64,000 nt of DNA from Anaerolineaceae bacterium (GTDB taxonomy: Bacteria > Chloroflexota > Anaerolineae > Anaerolineales > Anaerolineaceae), in contig JARKPB010000003.1 of NCBI GenBank assembly GCA_029975475.1, positions 322,067-386,066 on the forward strand. Direction: 5' to 3'. The translations under genes and the position numbers were made by a program. Shown here piece after piece: positions 17,422-26,641 of the stretch; within the stretch, counting starts at the first letter, position 1; every line of letters begins with the position of its first letter. A model generated the notes under the pieces. That model did no database searches. It had not been told where the DNA came from and worked only from the letters and a program-made list of their open reading frames with translations.

Positions 17422-18120
17422 TTACATCGGTTCCAGAGCGCCGGTGAGGGACCCGGGGGCGCTGGTCATGCGCATTTCGCTCTCGCGCGCCAGCTCGATG
17501 ATGTGGTGCATAATGCTGCCGGCCACGCTGTTGACATGCGCGCGGTCTTCCACATCCCCGCCAAACACCAGCGGCGAACCCACCGTCAGGTTGTACGGTC
17601 CGCGCGGGTACCAGCGGCCGATCTGCTCTTCGCCGCGCACAACTGACTTGACTTCTTTAACCATATCACGGCGCAGATGCACACCCACCGGGATGACAGG
17701 CGCGCCGCTCAGAATGGCCAGCCGGGCAACTCCGGTGCGGGGCTTCTGAAAACCGCCTTCGATCGGGCTGAGCGCGCCTTCCGGAAAGATCAGGATATTG
17801 TGGCCTCGGGCAAGGTGATCCAGCGCGGCTTCCATGGCTTCCGCGCCTTTTCCTTCCGCCACCGGGATATGCCCGGAACGGCGCAGGTATTCCCCCAGCA
17901 CCGGCACCTGGAAAAGCACATTATTAATCAAAATAAAACTCTGTTCTTTGATCATCGCAGCCACAAAGAAGGGATCGGAAGTAGCCGGGTGATTGGCGGC
18001 GACGATCTTGGGCCCGCGCGGCATGGGTTCGTGCTTGCGCACATCCATTCTCAGCATTGTTCCGGTATAACCGGTGACCAGCGGCCGCGAGAACCAGTAC
18101 ATTGTCTTTTCAATTAACAT
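17422..18120 (-). CDS. plsC: 1-acyl-sn-glycerol-3-phosphate acyltransferase family protein
   Basis: 232 residues from the ATG at 18120 (AAAGG 8 nt upstream). Membrane-associated enzyme that adds the second acyl chain to lysophosphatidic acid. NHPATSDP carries the H44-x4-D49 catalytic motif, ILIFPEGALS is motif III, and VIPVGVHL is motif IV. An N-terminal amphipathic or membrane helix (MYWFSRPLVTGYTGTML) anchors it. The family also acylates other lipid acceptors, so the exact substrate is inferred. Confidence 0.88.
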   Translation of the reverse strand: MLIEKTMYWFSRPLVTGYTGTMLRMDVRKHEPMPRGPKIVAANHPATSDPFFVAAMIKEQSFILINNVLFQVPVLGEYLRRSGHIPVAEGKGAEAMEAALDHLARGHNILIFPEGALSPIEGGFQKPRTGVARLAILSGAPVIPVGVHLRRDMVKEVKSVVRGEEQIGRWYPRGPYNLTVGSPLVFGGDVEDRAHVNSVAGSIMHHIIELARESEMRMTSAPGSLTGALEPM

Positions 18121-18336
18121 AAGAAAACCTTTACATCCAAAAATTTTGCAACCAGTAATCCGTAGTTTAACGTTTCTCCGGCCGCTGTCCATCCACCCTG
18201 GGGCATATTTTTAGGCATACCCTGGCACAGGTTCCCTATGCCGGTGGTTCTATAATACAAAACCCCGATCCATTCAAAAGGATATGCGCTGATGACGGCT
18301 TACAGGATTGTTAACCGTCATCCCGGTAAATGGAGA

Positions 18337-18993
18337 TTATCTCAGGCTTTCCAGATGCGGGCGCAGCACTTCAGCCCAGATCTGATATCCGCTGCCCATC
18401 AGATGCAGCCGGTCATTGGATAATTCCGGGCGAATGCTGCCGTCCGGCGCGGCAAGACGCGGATAGACATCCACAAAGGTTAAGCCGCGCCGCTCAGCCA
18501 TGCGTTTTAGGCGCTGGTTGAGGATCTTAATCCGCCGGGCATACCGCGCCGCCCGCGGCAGCAAAGACTGGACAAACACGCGCGTGTGCGGACTTTCAAG
18601 TCGAATGCGCTCTAAAATCTCTTCGTATGTGCTGAGAATATCCTCGTTCTCACGCTGCAAATACCAGGGTAAATCATTGGTACCGATGAGGATAAATATC
18701 GCTTTGGGTTTGCCACCGGTGATGTCGCTGATCCGCTCCAGCACCCCGGCCGTGGTATCGGCGTTGATGCCGCGGTTCTTGACCGGAAAACCGGGGAACA
18801 ACTCATCCCAGCGGCAGCCGTCCGTCAGGCTGTCGCCCAGAAAGACAATATCCCCCGGCTGAATCGGGTATTTCCTGAAAAAATCTACCTTTTGACCGTG
18901 GTGCGTGCGCACCAATCGTTCCGCCGCCAGCAGGGCGATCAGCAGCAGCACCAGGGCGGCGATTAACATGCTGGTTACAAAGAATTCATACAT
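18337..18993 (-). CDS. SGNH/GDSL-type hydrolase, membrane-anchored
   Basis: 218 residues. An N-terminal transmembrane helix (residues about 6-24) is followed by the SGNH domain: VFLGDSLTDG (block I Ser), GINADTTAGVLERI (block II Gly), ILIGTNDLPW (block III Asn) and DRLHLMGSGYQIWAEVL (block V Asp/His). Such enzymes remove or transfer acyl groups on lipids or sugars. It starts 8 bp after the AsnB-like gene with GAGGT as ribosome site, so the two form an operon at the edge of the glycan cluster and it may deacylate the exported polymer. Confidence 0.85.
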   Translation of the reverse strand: MYEFFVTSMLIAALVLLLIALLAAERLVRTHHGQKVDFFRKYPIQPGDIVFLGDSLTDGCRWDELFPGFPVKNRGINADTTAGVLERISDITGGKPKAIFILIGTNDLPWYLQRENEDILSTYEEILERIRLESPHTRVFVQSLLPRAARYARRIKILNQRLKRMAERRGLTFVDVYPRLAAPDGSIRPELSNDRLHLMGSGYQIWAEVLRPHLESLR

Positions 18994-19001
18994 CGTGACC
19001 T

Positions 19002-20459
19002 CTATTCATTAGATCCGTCGCGGTTCAAACGCGCTGCGGGAATCACCGTCCGGTACCAGCGGTCGGTGAAGACGATCGACCACAAACATAGTGAGGTCTG
19101 AAAGGGCAGGTTTTTACCCCTGGCGAGATGCCCGATCAGGCGCTGAATGTTGGCCCGGTTCAAGATCGGCGCCAGCGGCCCGCTCGGCTCAGCCGCCGCC
19201 GCCAGGTATTCCAGGAATCGCGGCTGGTGAAACACCTGCCCGCGCGGGTCAGAAAATCCGCTCTTGGGCCGATAGACCCATTCAGGCGGGAGGTGGCGGG
19301 CGAGCGCCGCTTTGACCGCCGCCTTTTTCTCCGTTTGCGACCCGGCGGATGAAATTAAAAGAGCCAGAGAAAGCATTTTTTCTTCCAAAAAAGGCAGGCG
19401 CACCGTGTGGCCGGCTGCTTCCAGGATGGGCAGGTCTTTCTGGGCAAAGATATTCGCGCAAACCAGAGCCAGGTCGCCCGCCACGCAGTTCGCGACCAAA
19501 TCATCTCCCGACCAGCCGCTCACCCAGTGCCGGTAGGCGCGGTCGAAATCATACATCTCAGGCTGGGTATAGAGCATCCCGCTCAGAGCGGCTCGGGCAA
19601 GCACGGCGGAAAACGGCGGCAGCAGGGAGCGGTGCAGCACGCGCGCCGGGTATTCCAGGCGGCTGGCAGCCTTCCACAAAACCTCCCGGTAGGCAAGCGA
19701 GCCCGCCTGACGCAGGGGATATGGAAGACCAAATACCTTTTGCCAGCGTCTGACCTGAACGGGCAGCCCAAACGCGCCGTCAGCTCCGGTTCCGTCAAAA
19801 ATAACCGCCGGATTGGAACCAAGGATCTCCAATACCGCCCGCGAGAGGTCCCAGGTGGGAACCGCAGAGGCATCTCCAAACGGTTGGGGGAACACCGCCC
19901 CCGGATCCTCAAGACAGGCGCACAGATCGGGGTTCGCCTCGACCCGCAGCATGCGCAAGCCCAGAGTTGCGGCTATTTTCTCGGCCAGTTGACTTTCAGG
20001 ATCCAGCGGGCCAAATGCATAATTGACCAACAAGGTCTGGTCAAACCCCAGATGTTTCAATCGCGCTGCGATCAGGCTTGAATCCACCCCACCGCTGAAC
20101 AACACAACCGGTTTGGTGATTTCCCGGGTCTGGTCAAGGAGGATCTGGTCCAAGGTTTCCAGTAAGACCTCCACCTGCTGTTCCAGAGAAGCGCTGGAAC
20201 CGCTCTGAACCGGCTCCAGCGGGCGCGGTTGAAATTCCCGGACGGATCGATATTCGTAGCCGGGCAGCAAACGGGAAATATCCCGGTAAGGCGACAGAGG
20301 GGGAATAATCGCCCCGTATTGCAGCACGCTAAAAGCCGCGCGAAGGTCGACCGCAGAATCAGGAGAAGCCAGCGCGGCGGGACGGTCCGCCAGACGGCCT
20401 TGATGATCAACAAAAAAACCGTGTGGATCAAGAAATGGAACTTTGATGGGAAAATTCAT
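19002..20459 (-). CDS. Asparagine-synthetase-like amidoligase lacking the glutaminase domain
   Basis: 485 residues. The synthetase domain has the PP-loop VVLFSGGVDSSLIAARL, which adenylates a carboxylate. In class B asparagine synthetases an N-terminal domain with Cys2 supplies ammonia; here the protein begins MNFPIKVPFLD, has no Cys2, and only the end of that domain remains (LQYGAIIPPLSPYRDISRLLPG near 47-68). It therefore probably uses free ammonia or another amine. Cluster context suggests amidation of a sugar acid or amino-acid substituent on the surface glycan. Operon with the SGNH hydrolase. Confidence 0.8.
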   Translation of the reverse strand: MNFPIKVPFLDPHGFFVDHQGRLADRPAALASPDSAVDLRAAFSVLQYGAIIPPLSPYRDISRLLPGYEYRSVREFQPRPLEPVQSGSSASLEQQVEVLLETLDQILLDQTREITKPVVLFSGGVDSSLIAARLKHLGFDQTLLVNYAFGPLDPESQLAEKIAATLGLRMLRVEANPDLCACLEDPGAVFPQPFGDASAVPTWDLSRAVLEILGSNPAVIFDGTGADGAFGLPVQVRRWQKVFGLPYPLRQAGSLAYREVLWKAASRLEYPARVLHRSLLPPFSAVLARAALSGMLYTQPEMYDFDRAYRHWVSGWSGDDLVANCVAGDLALVCANIFAQKDLPILEAAGHTVRLPFLEEKMLSLALLISSAGSQTEKKAAVKAALARHLPPEWVYRPKSGFSDPRGQVFHQPRFLEYLAAAAEPSGPLAPILNRANIQRLIGHLARGKNLPFQTSLCLWSIVFTDRWYRTVIPAARLNRDGSNE

Positions 20460-20561
20460 AAAACCGCCGAATTCGCGACCGCAGCATCAATGCCTTTATT
20501 CTACCCGATCCCTGGATTTCCTCAACCGGCTGGGCCGGCCAGCCAATGGTAAAATAAGTCT

Positions 20562-20618
20562 ATGGCGGCGAATCAACCCCCTGAATCTGACTTATGCGCC
20601 CAACCTTTACACTCTTAA
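20562..20618 (+). CDS. Possible 18-codon upstream ORF overlapping the GT2 start
   Basis: ATG at 20562, stop TAA at 20616-20618, 18 codons. A TAAAAT box (20550-20555) lies exactly 6 nt before the ATG, as at other leaderless starts here. It overlaps the GT2 start at 20594 in another frame; that start has no ribosome site of its own. It may couple translation, or be chance. Confidence 0.3.
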   Translation: MAANQPPESDLCAQPLHS

Positions 20619-21439
20619 CCCCCTGTCTGAACCGCGTTGGATGGATTGAAACCGCCGTCCTCAGCGCCCTGCCGCAGCTGGACAGCGACAGCGAACACCT
20701 GGTGATTGACGGCGGTTCGACCGACGGGACGCTGGAGGTTCTGGCGCGTTACCCGCACCTGCGCGTGGTCAGCGAACCCGATCAGGGGATGTACGACGCG
20801 CTGAACAAAGGCATCCGTTTGGCGCAGGGGGAGTGGATCGTCTTTCTGAACAGCGATGACCGTCTGGGCGAAGGCGCGCTGGAAGCCTACCGCCAGGGGA
20901 TCGCCGCCGGAGACGCTGATATTCTCATCGGTCTGGCGGACGTGATCGAAAACGGGCGGGTCAGACAGGTGTACCCCCTTTTCAACACAGCCGATCCGCT
21001 CGGCAATCTGATCGGCGGGCCGGCGCGCATCAACGCCTGGTGCGTCCACCGCTCCGTATTTGAGAAAAAAGGCGTGTTTAACCTGAAATACAGGGTATCC
21101 GCGGACACCGACTGGGCGTTTCGCGTGCTGGCTGATCAAAATCTGAGGGTCCGGGCGCTAAATATCGTGACCTGTCATTACCTCTGGCACGCCGGGTCTC
21201 AAACGTTTCGTCCCAACGCGATGGATAACATTCAAATCCGCATGGATCACCTAGAGACGGGCTATGCCCTGCTGGCGCAGAACCTCCCGCGCCGCGAACA
21301 GCACCACCTGCACTACTGGAATTACCGCCAGTACCGCGGGTTGATCAAGATGGCTGTTACCCGGGTGAAACCAGCGCTGCTGCTCAGGCTTGTCTATCCT
21401 TATTTGCTAACCTGCTATCACCTTGGACGGACAAAATAA
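20594..21439 (+). CDS. Glycosyltransferase family 2
   Basis: 281 residues, GT-A fold, cytoplasmic. FTLLTPCLNRVGWIETAV opens the domain, IDGGSTDGTLEVL is the nucleotide-sugar motif and FLNSDD the metal-binding DxD (near residue 83). It resembles the WcaA/PGL-type enzymes of exopolysaccharide loci. First gene of the plus-strand glycan operon, divergent from the AsnB-like gene; no Shine-Dalgarno site is visible before its ATG. Confidence 0.87.
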   Translation: MRPTFTLLTPCLNRVGWIETAVLSALPQLDSDSEHLVIDGGSTDGTLEVLARYPHLRVVSEPDQGMYDALNKGIRLAQGEWIVFLNSDDRLGEGALEAYRQGIAAGDADILIGLADVIENGRVRQVYPLFNTADPLGNLIGGPARINAWCVHRSVFEKKGVFNLKYRVSADTDWAFRVLADQNLRVRALNIVTCHYLWHAGSQTFRPNAMDNIQIRMDHLETGYALLAQNLPRREQHHLHYWNYRQYRGLIKMAVTRVKPALLLRLVYPYLLTCYHLGRTK

Positions 21440-21443
21440 GGCA

Positions 21444-22376
21444 ATGGGAACTCCAACCGTATCTGTGATTATCCCCGTGTACAACCGCGAGAAACACATA
21501 GCCAATGCAATTGGCAGCGTGTTGAAGCAAACCTACCCGGATTTCGAACTAATCATAAGCGACGACGGCAGCACAGACAGTACCCTGAAAATTGTTGAGA
21601 CATTTACTGACCACAGAGTCCGAATCATCAAGAGCCCTATCAACCAGGGTGCGGCTGCGGCCAGGAATCAAGGCATTAAACAGGCCCGGGGAAATTTGAT
21701 CGCCTTCCTTGATTCGGACGATATCTGGCTGCCGCACGCTCTTGAACACCTGATCCGCACGTTAGCGGAACATCCGGAACATATTGGTGTACTGGCAAAC
21801 CATTACCTGATTCAAAATGGGATTACGACTCTGGGGGTAAAGTCTTTGCGCGGGGTTGGCATTCGCCATTTCTTATTAGGTACTGATTTCAATCCCGGGG
21901 ATGGAATGCTGGTGAAGAAGGAAGTTTTTGAGAAGGTCGGCTATCAGAATCCAAAATTTATTCGCCATGAAGACTGGGATTGGATCTTGCGGGTATATCA
22001 GGCCGGATATACCTTTTATTTGGATCTAACCCCTGTGGCAGTGATTAACCGAACGGTTTACATTAATTCTCAAGTATTTAAGCGCGTGAATGAACTCATC
22101 CTGGCCGAACACCAGGATTACTTCCGCACCTTTGGTTTTGCGGATTACCACAAAGCGGTATCTCACCGCTTCATATTGCTTGCACAGCAATATTTACGCG
22201 AAGGAAAAAAACGATTGGGAATCAGCACATTCCTGCGTGCCCTAGGTTGGTGGCCCTTTCAACGGCCTGGCACCCTGCTAATGATTTTGGATGCCCTGCT
22301 GGGCACCCGTTTTTCCCTTTGGGCTGTCCGCCGCCGCGCGGTGGACCTGCCGCCGGAGGCGCAGCATGACGGCTGA
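21444..22376 (+). CDS. Glycosyltransferase family 2
   Basis: 310 residues from the ATG at 21444, four bases after the stop of the previous gene; a TTG at 21423 would overlap it. VSVIIPVYNREKHIANAIGS, ISDDGSTDSTL and FLDSDDIWLPHAL are the standard GT2 motifs, and HEDWDWILR the acceptor-side ED motif. The third-position composition is clearly AT-richer than the flanking GT genes, suggesting a separate origin. It makes one linkage in the surface glycan. Confidence 0.88.
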   Translation: MGTPTVSVIIPVYNREKHIANAIGSVLKQTYPDFELIISDDGSTDSTLKIVETFTDHRVRIIKSPINQGAAAARNQGIKQARGNLIAFLDSDDIWLPHALEHLIRTLAEHPEHIGVLANHYLIQNGITTLGVKSLRGVGIRHFLLGTDFNPGDGMLVKKEVFEKVGYQNPKFIRHEDWDWILRVYQAGYTFYLDLTPVAVINRTVYINSQVFKRVNELILAEHQDYFRTFGFADYHKAVSHRFILLAQQYLREGKKRLGISTFLRALGWWPFQRPGTLLMILDALLGTRFSLWAVRRRAVDLPPEAQHDG

Positions 22377-23490
22377 GTCGCGCCGGGCCGCCCTTTTTCT
22401 ACCCTCCCTGCGCGGCGGCGGGGTGGAGCGCGTCTTTTTGCTGCTGGCGCGCGGTTTCGCGGATGCCGGTTATGAAGTTGACCTGGTGGCCGCCTCGCTG
22501 ACCGGCGATTACCTCGGTCAGGTGGACGCGCGCGTTCGCGCGATTGATCTTGGCGCGCCTTCCACGCTGCGCGCCCTGCCCGGGCTGGCGCGCTACCTGC
22601 GCCAGAACCGCCCCAACTTCATCCTGTCCGGCATGCCCCACGCCAACACTGTCAACCTCCTGGCGCGCTGGCTTTCCGGCTACCGCGGGCGCAGCCTGGT
22701 GTCTGAGCACAATATTCTTTCATTAGCACTGCGCCGCAAAAGCCTGAAAGAACACCTGACCATCCGCCTTTCCGGTTTCTTCTACCGCTTCGCGGACGGC
22801 ATTATTGCCGTTTCCAGCCTGATCGCCGAAGAGCTGGCCGCCTGCCACCGCCTAAACCCCGCCCGCATTCGCGTGATCTACAACCCGGTTGACCTGCCAG
22901 CCATCCGCCTGGCCGGCGCGAACCCGCCGGATCATCCCTGGCTGCGCCAAAAAAAGCTGCCGGTCATCCTGAATGCCGGCCGTCTGACCCCGCAAAAAGA
23001 TCAGGCCAGCCTGCTGCGCGCCTTCGCATTGCTGCGGTCGCGCCTGCCCGCCCGGCTGTTGATTTTAGGCGAAGGTCCGGAGCGGCCGGCGCTGGAAAAA
23101 CTTGCCGCCGAACTGGATATCACCGAAGATGTGGAACTGGCGGGATTCCAGCAAGAAATCTACGCCTATCTAACCCACAGCGATCTCTTCGTCCTCTCCT
23201 CGGTTTACGAAGGACTACCCGTTTCATTAATCGAAGCCCTGGCCTGCGGCGCGCCGGTGGTCTCCACCGACTGTAAGAGCGGCCCGGCTGAGATCCTGGA
23301 AAACGGGCGCTGCGGCCGCCTCGTGCCGGTCGGCGACCCGCAGGCGCTGGCCGATGCGATGGAAGCCGCCCTGCGCGCGGGCGGGCGCAACCCGGACGGG
23401 CTGCGGCGCGCCCAAGATTTCGCCCTTGAAAAAATCACCCGCCAGTACCTGGCAGCCGCCGGCCAGGCAGGGAATGAGGGTGCGGGATGA
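22366..23490 (+). CDS. Glycosyltransferase family 4
   Basis: 374 residues from the ATG at 22366, with CGGAGG about 8 nt upstream; overlaps the previous gene by 11 nt. GT-B fold: SLRGGGVERVFLLLARGF at the N-terminus, ILNAGRLTPQKDQASLLRAF opening the C-terminal donor domain, and the EX7E region VYEGLPVSLIEALACG. GC-rich like the backbone. Retaining enzyme for the surface glycan. Confidence 0.9.
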   Translation: MTAESRRAALFLPSLRGGGVERVFLLLARGFADAGYEVDLVAASLTGDYLGQVDARVRAIDLGAPSTLRALPGLARYLRQNRPNFILSGMPHANTVNLLARWLSGYRGRSLVSEHNILSLALRRKSLKEHLTIRLSGFFYRFADGIIAVSSLIAEELAACHRLNPARIRVIYNPVDLPAIRLAGANPPDHPWLRQKKLPVILNAGRLTPQKDQASLLRAFALLRSRLPARLLILGEGPERPALEKLAAELDITEDVELAGFQQEIYAYLTHSDLFVLSSVYEGLPVSLIEALACGAPVVSTDCKSGPAEILENGRCGRLVPVGDPQALADAMEAALRAGGRNPDGLRRAQDFALEKITRQYLAAAGQAGNEGAG

Positions 23491-24638
23491 AGATTACCCA
23501 TATCATCACCGGGCTGGGCCAGGGCGGCGCGGAAACGGTGCTTTTCCGCCTGCTGGGCGCGCTTGACCGGGCTGAATTCGAGAATGAGGTCATCAGTCTG
23601 ACCGCCGGCGGAGCGCTGGCGGATAAGATTCGCGCTTTGGGCATCCCGGTGCGCGAACTGGGGCTGCGCCCGTCCCGACCTGACCCGCTCAAGTTTTTCC
23701 GCCTGGCTGCCTGGCTGCGCCAGAGCCGGCCGGACGCTGTTCAGACCTGGATGTACCACGCCGACCTGCTCGGCGGGTTGGCAGCCCGTCTGGCGCGGGT
23801 CCCGGCGGTGTTCTGGAACATCCGCCATTCAACCCTTGACCCGGTCCGCGACAAGCCCGCCACCATCCGGGTTGCCCGCCTGTGTGCGCGCTTCTCGCGC
23901 TGGCTGCCGCGCCGCATTGTGGTCTGTTCGCTGGCAGCCGTCAGGCAGCACGCCCGCCTGGGCTACGACAGCGCCAGGATGATCCACATCCCCAACGGGA
24001 TTGACACACAACAGTTCCGCCCAGACCCGGCTGCCAGGATTGCTGTTCGTCAGGAACTCGACCTGCCACAATCCGCCGCGTTGGTCGGCATGGCCGCTCG
24101 CTTTCACCCGCAGAAAGATCATCACAACTTCATCCAGGCGGCCGGGATCGTTCTGGCGGCTCAGCCCGACGCGCGCTTCCTGCTCTTTGGCAGCGGGGTC
24201 AACCCGGAAAACGGCCTGCTGGCTGCCTGGATCGAGCAGGCCGGCTTGAGCGGCAAGATTTACCTGCTCGGGCCGCGGGAAGATGCGCCGCGCCTTTTCG
24301 CGGCGCTGGATATCAGCGTGCTGTCATCTGCCAGCGGAGAAGCCTTTCCCAATGTGGTCGCCGAGAGTATGGCCTGCGCCGTGCCGGCCGCAGCCACAGA
24401 TATCGGCGATTCCGCCGAAATCATCGGCGGTACTGGCCGGGTCGTCCCGCCGCAAGATCCCTCTGCCCTGGCTGATGCCGTGCTTGACCTGCTGCGCCTG
24501 CCGGCGGGAGAACGCCAGGCGCTGGGCGCGGCTGCCCGCCGCCGTGTGGAAGAAAATTTCAGCCTGGAACGTATGGCGGCCGCTTACGCCGGTCTTTATC
24601 AGAAATCGGCTAATCTGGCTACTAAAGGCGAACTATGA
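23487..24638 (+). CDS. Glycosyltransferase family 4
   Basis: 383 residues; start overlaps the previous stop by four bases. ITGLGQGGAETVLFRLLGAL binds the acceptor side, VGMAARFHPQKDHHNFIQAA opens the donor domain, and SASGEAFPNVVAESMACAVP is the EX7E motif. Sequence is of the exopolysaccharide/PEP-CTERM-associated GT4 type. Translationally coupled to both neighbours. Confidence 0.9.
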   Translation: MKITHIITGLGQGGAETVLFRLLGALDRAEFENEVISLTAGGALADKIRALGIPVRELGLRPSRPDPLKFFRLAAWLRQSRPDAVQTWMYHADLLGGLAARLARVPAVFWNIRHSTLDPVRDKPATIRVARLCARFSRWLPRRIVVCSLAAVRQHARLGYDSARMIHIPNGIDTQQFRPDPAARIAVRQELDLPQSAALVGMAARFHPQKDHHNFIQAAGIVLAAQPDARFLLFGSGVNPENGLLAAWIEQAGLSGKIYLLGPREDAPRLFAALDISVLSSASGEAFPNVVAESMACAVPAAATDIGDSAEIIGGTGRVVPPQDPSALADAVLDLLRLPAGERQALGAAARRRVEENFSLERMAAAYAGLYQKSANLATKGEL

Positions 24639-25489
24639 ATAAAATTGCGCATGGGCTTCCCTGGTGGGCAAAAATGACCGTAAAAATCGTACTGGCCCGT
24701 TTTCCAATTCAATACCAGACCTGGCGAAATATGGGCGGGTTCGTACACGGAAAAATGGATACTCCTTCCTATGCTTATTCGGTATTCAAACTACACCACT
24801 GCCTTGCCAGCCCGCCTGCGGGCTTTAATATGCTTGAATTAGGTCCTGGCGATTCAGCTGCGTCAGCAATGATCGCGCGTGCTTACGGCGCTGCGACTGT
24901 TTGGCTGGTTGATGCTGGCGATTTTGCAGCAAGAGATATGAAGGTTTACCGTCAGGTTGCGTCTGCGTTGAATGCCGCAGGCTATCCGTTGGATGTTGAC
25001 CTGAGTAATTTCGAGCAGATGCTGGCATCCTGCAATGCCAGGTATCTAACCAACGGTCTGGAAGGGTTGAAATCTATCCCCGATAAATCAGTGGATTTTC
25101 TATGGTCTCAGGCCGTCCTGGAACATGTCAGGAAAGCGGATCTTCCGGCGACCTTTCAGCAAATTAGACGCATCATGCGTGTCAACGGCAGCAGTACCCA
25201 TAAAGTTGATTTCAAGGATCATCTCGGCGGTGGACTGAACAACCTGCGCTTTTCAGAGCGAATCTGGGAAAGTAGCCTGATGAGCCGCTCCGGATTTTAC
25301 ACCAACCGCGTAAGATTGTTTGAATTGAAAACCATGATGGAATCAGCCGGGTTCATTGTCGAAGTGCTGGATGTAGATCGTTGGAAAAAATTGCCCATCC
25401 TACGAAAACACCTAGCACCTGAATTCTCTGACCTGACAGATGAAGATTTACTGATCTGCAGCGCAATTTTAAAGCTGCGTCCAGGTTGA
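24635..25489 (+). CDS. SAM-dependent methyltransferase, glycan cluster
   Basis: 284 residues, four-base overlap with the GT4 before it. NMLELGPGDSAASAMIARAYG (about 65-85) is the class I SAM-binding loop, WLVDAGDF the acidic strand 2, and SVDFLWSQAVLEHV the motif around strand 4. It should methylate a sugar or substituent of the glycan. Its codons are noticeably AT-richer than the GT4 genes on both sides, like the gene at 21444. Confidence 0.82.
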   Translation: MNKIAHGLPWWAKMTVKIVLARFPIQYQTWRNMGGFVHGKMDTPSYAYSVFKLHHCLASPPAGFNMLELGPGDSAASAMIARAYGAATVWLVDAGDFAARDMKVYRQVASALNAAGYPLDVDLSNFEQMLASCNARYLTNGLEGLKSIPDKSVDFLWSQAVLEHVRKADLPATFQQIRRIMRVNGSSTHKVDFKDHLGGGLNNLRFSERIWESSLMSRSGFYTNRVRLFELKTMMESAGFIVEVLDVDRWKKLPILRKHLAPEFSDLTDEDLLICSAILKLRPG

Positions 25490-25519
25490 CAGGTTTTTTT
25501 GTGTAGATTGGATATGATC

Positions 25520-26641
25520 ATGAAGGTGATCCTCTTTGCTAACACCGACTGGTACCTGTTTAACTTCCGACTGCCCCTGGCAGACAACCTGCGCGCGCGC
25601 GGATGGGATATTTTAATGCTCTCCCCGGCAGGTGAATTCGCTGCCCGCATCCAGAATTCTGGTTTCCGCTGGCAGGAATTCTCTCTTTCGCGGCGCGGCA
25701 TGAACCCGTTCAGCGAACTGGGCGCACTACTGCGCCTGGCGCGTCTGTACCGCGCCGAGAAACCCGATTTGGTCAACCATTTCACCATTAAGTGCGTGTT
25801 GTACGGCTCGCTGGCAGCCAAACTGGCAGGCACCCGCGCTGTGGTCAATCACATCACCGGCCTGGGTGTGGCCTTTACCAACCGCGGTTTGAGAGCTGCT
25901 GTGCTGCGCTTATTGCTGCGTGCGCTGTACCGTCTGGCGCTCGGTCGTACGCAGGTTATTTTCCAGAACCCGGATGACCGCGCTGCATTCCTCGAGCTAG
26001 GGCTGGTCGCCCCCCAACGGACCACTCTGATCCGCAGCTCCGGCGTGGACCTCACACGTTTCACTGCGCTCCCAGAACCAGTAGAAGCCGCCGCTGTGGT
26101 ACTGCCGGCGCGAATGTTATGGGCGAAAGGCGTGGGAGAATTTGTGCAGGCCGCGCAGATCCTGAAAAACCGCGGAGTTCCCGCCCGTTTTATCCTCGCG
26201 GGTGACGCTGACCCGGGGAACCCTTCCGCTGTTCCAGAAGACCAGTTGAAAGCCTGGCACCAGTCCGGCATCGTGGAATGGTGGGGCTGGCAGGAAGATA
26301 TGCCCGCTGTCTATGCGCAGTGCAACCTGGTCTGCCTCCCGTCGCTGGGCGAGGGAGTGCCGCGTTCGCTGCTGGAAGCCGCCGCCTGCGCCCGCGCCAT
26401 CGTCGCCACGGATGTCCCCGGCTGCCGCGAAGTGGTCCGCGACGGCGAAAACGGCCTCCTCGTCCCGCCCCGCGACCCACAGGCTCTGGCCGCCGCGCTG
26501 GAAAAGCTGCTGCTTGATCCGCAGACCCGCCAGCGGATGGGGGCGGCTGGCCGCGCCCTGGTGGAAAAAGAATTCGCGGTTGAAAAAGTGGTAGACGACA
26601 CCATGAAAGTATTTGAGCAACTTTTACAGGAAAAGGACTGA
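25520..26641 (+). CDS. Glycosyltransferase family 4
   Basis: 373 residues from the ATG at 25520 (GGA 8-10 nt upstream); an ATG at 25514 is also possible. MKVILFANTDWYLFNFRLPLA and HFTIKCVLYGSLAAKLAGT are typical of the WbaZ/CapM-like GT4 group that builds capsule and O-antigen repeat units, and SLGEGVPRSLLEAAACARAIV is the EX7E region. Its stop (TGATG) shares a base with the next start. Confidence 0.88.
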   Translation: MKVILFANTDWYLFNFRLPLADNLRARGWDILMLSPAGEFAARIQNSGFRWQEFSLSRRGMNPFSELGALLRLARLYRAEKPDLVNHFTIKCVLYGSLAAKLAGTRAVVNHITGLGVAFTNRGLRAAVLRLLLRALYRLALGRTQVIFQNPDDRAAFLELGLVAPQRTTLIRSSGVDLTRFTALPEPVEAAAVVLPARMLWAKGVGEFVQAAQILKNRGVPARFILAGDADPGNPSAVPEDQLKAWHQSGIVEWWGWQEDMPAVYAQCNLVCLPSLGEGVPRSLLEAAACARAIVATDVPGCREVVRDGENGLLVPPRDPQALAAALEKLLLDPQTRQRMGAAGRALVEKEFAVEKVVDDTMKVFEQLLQEKD

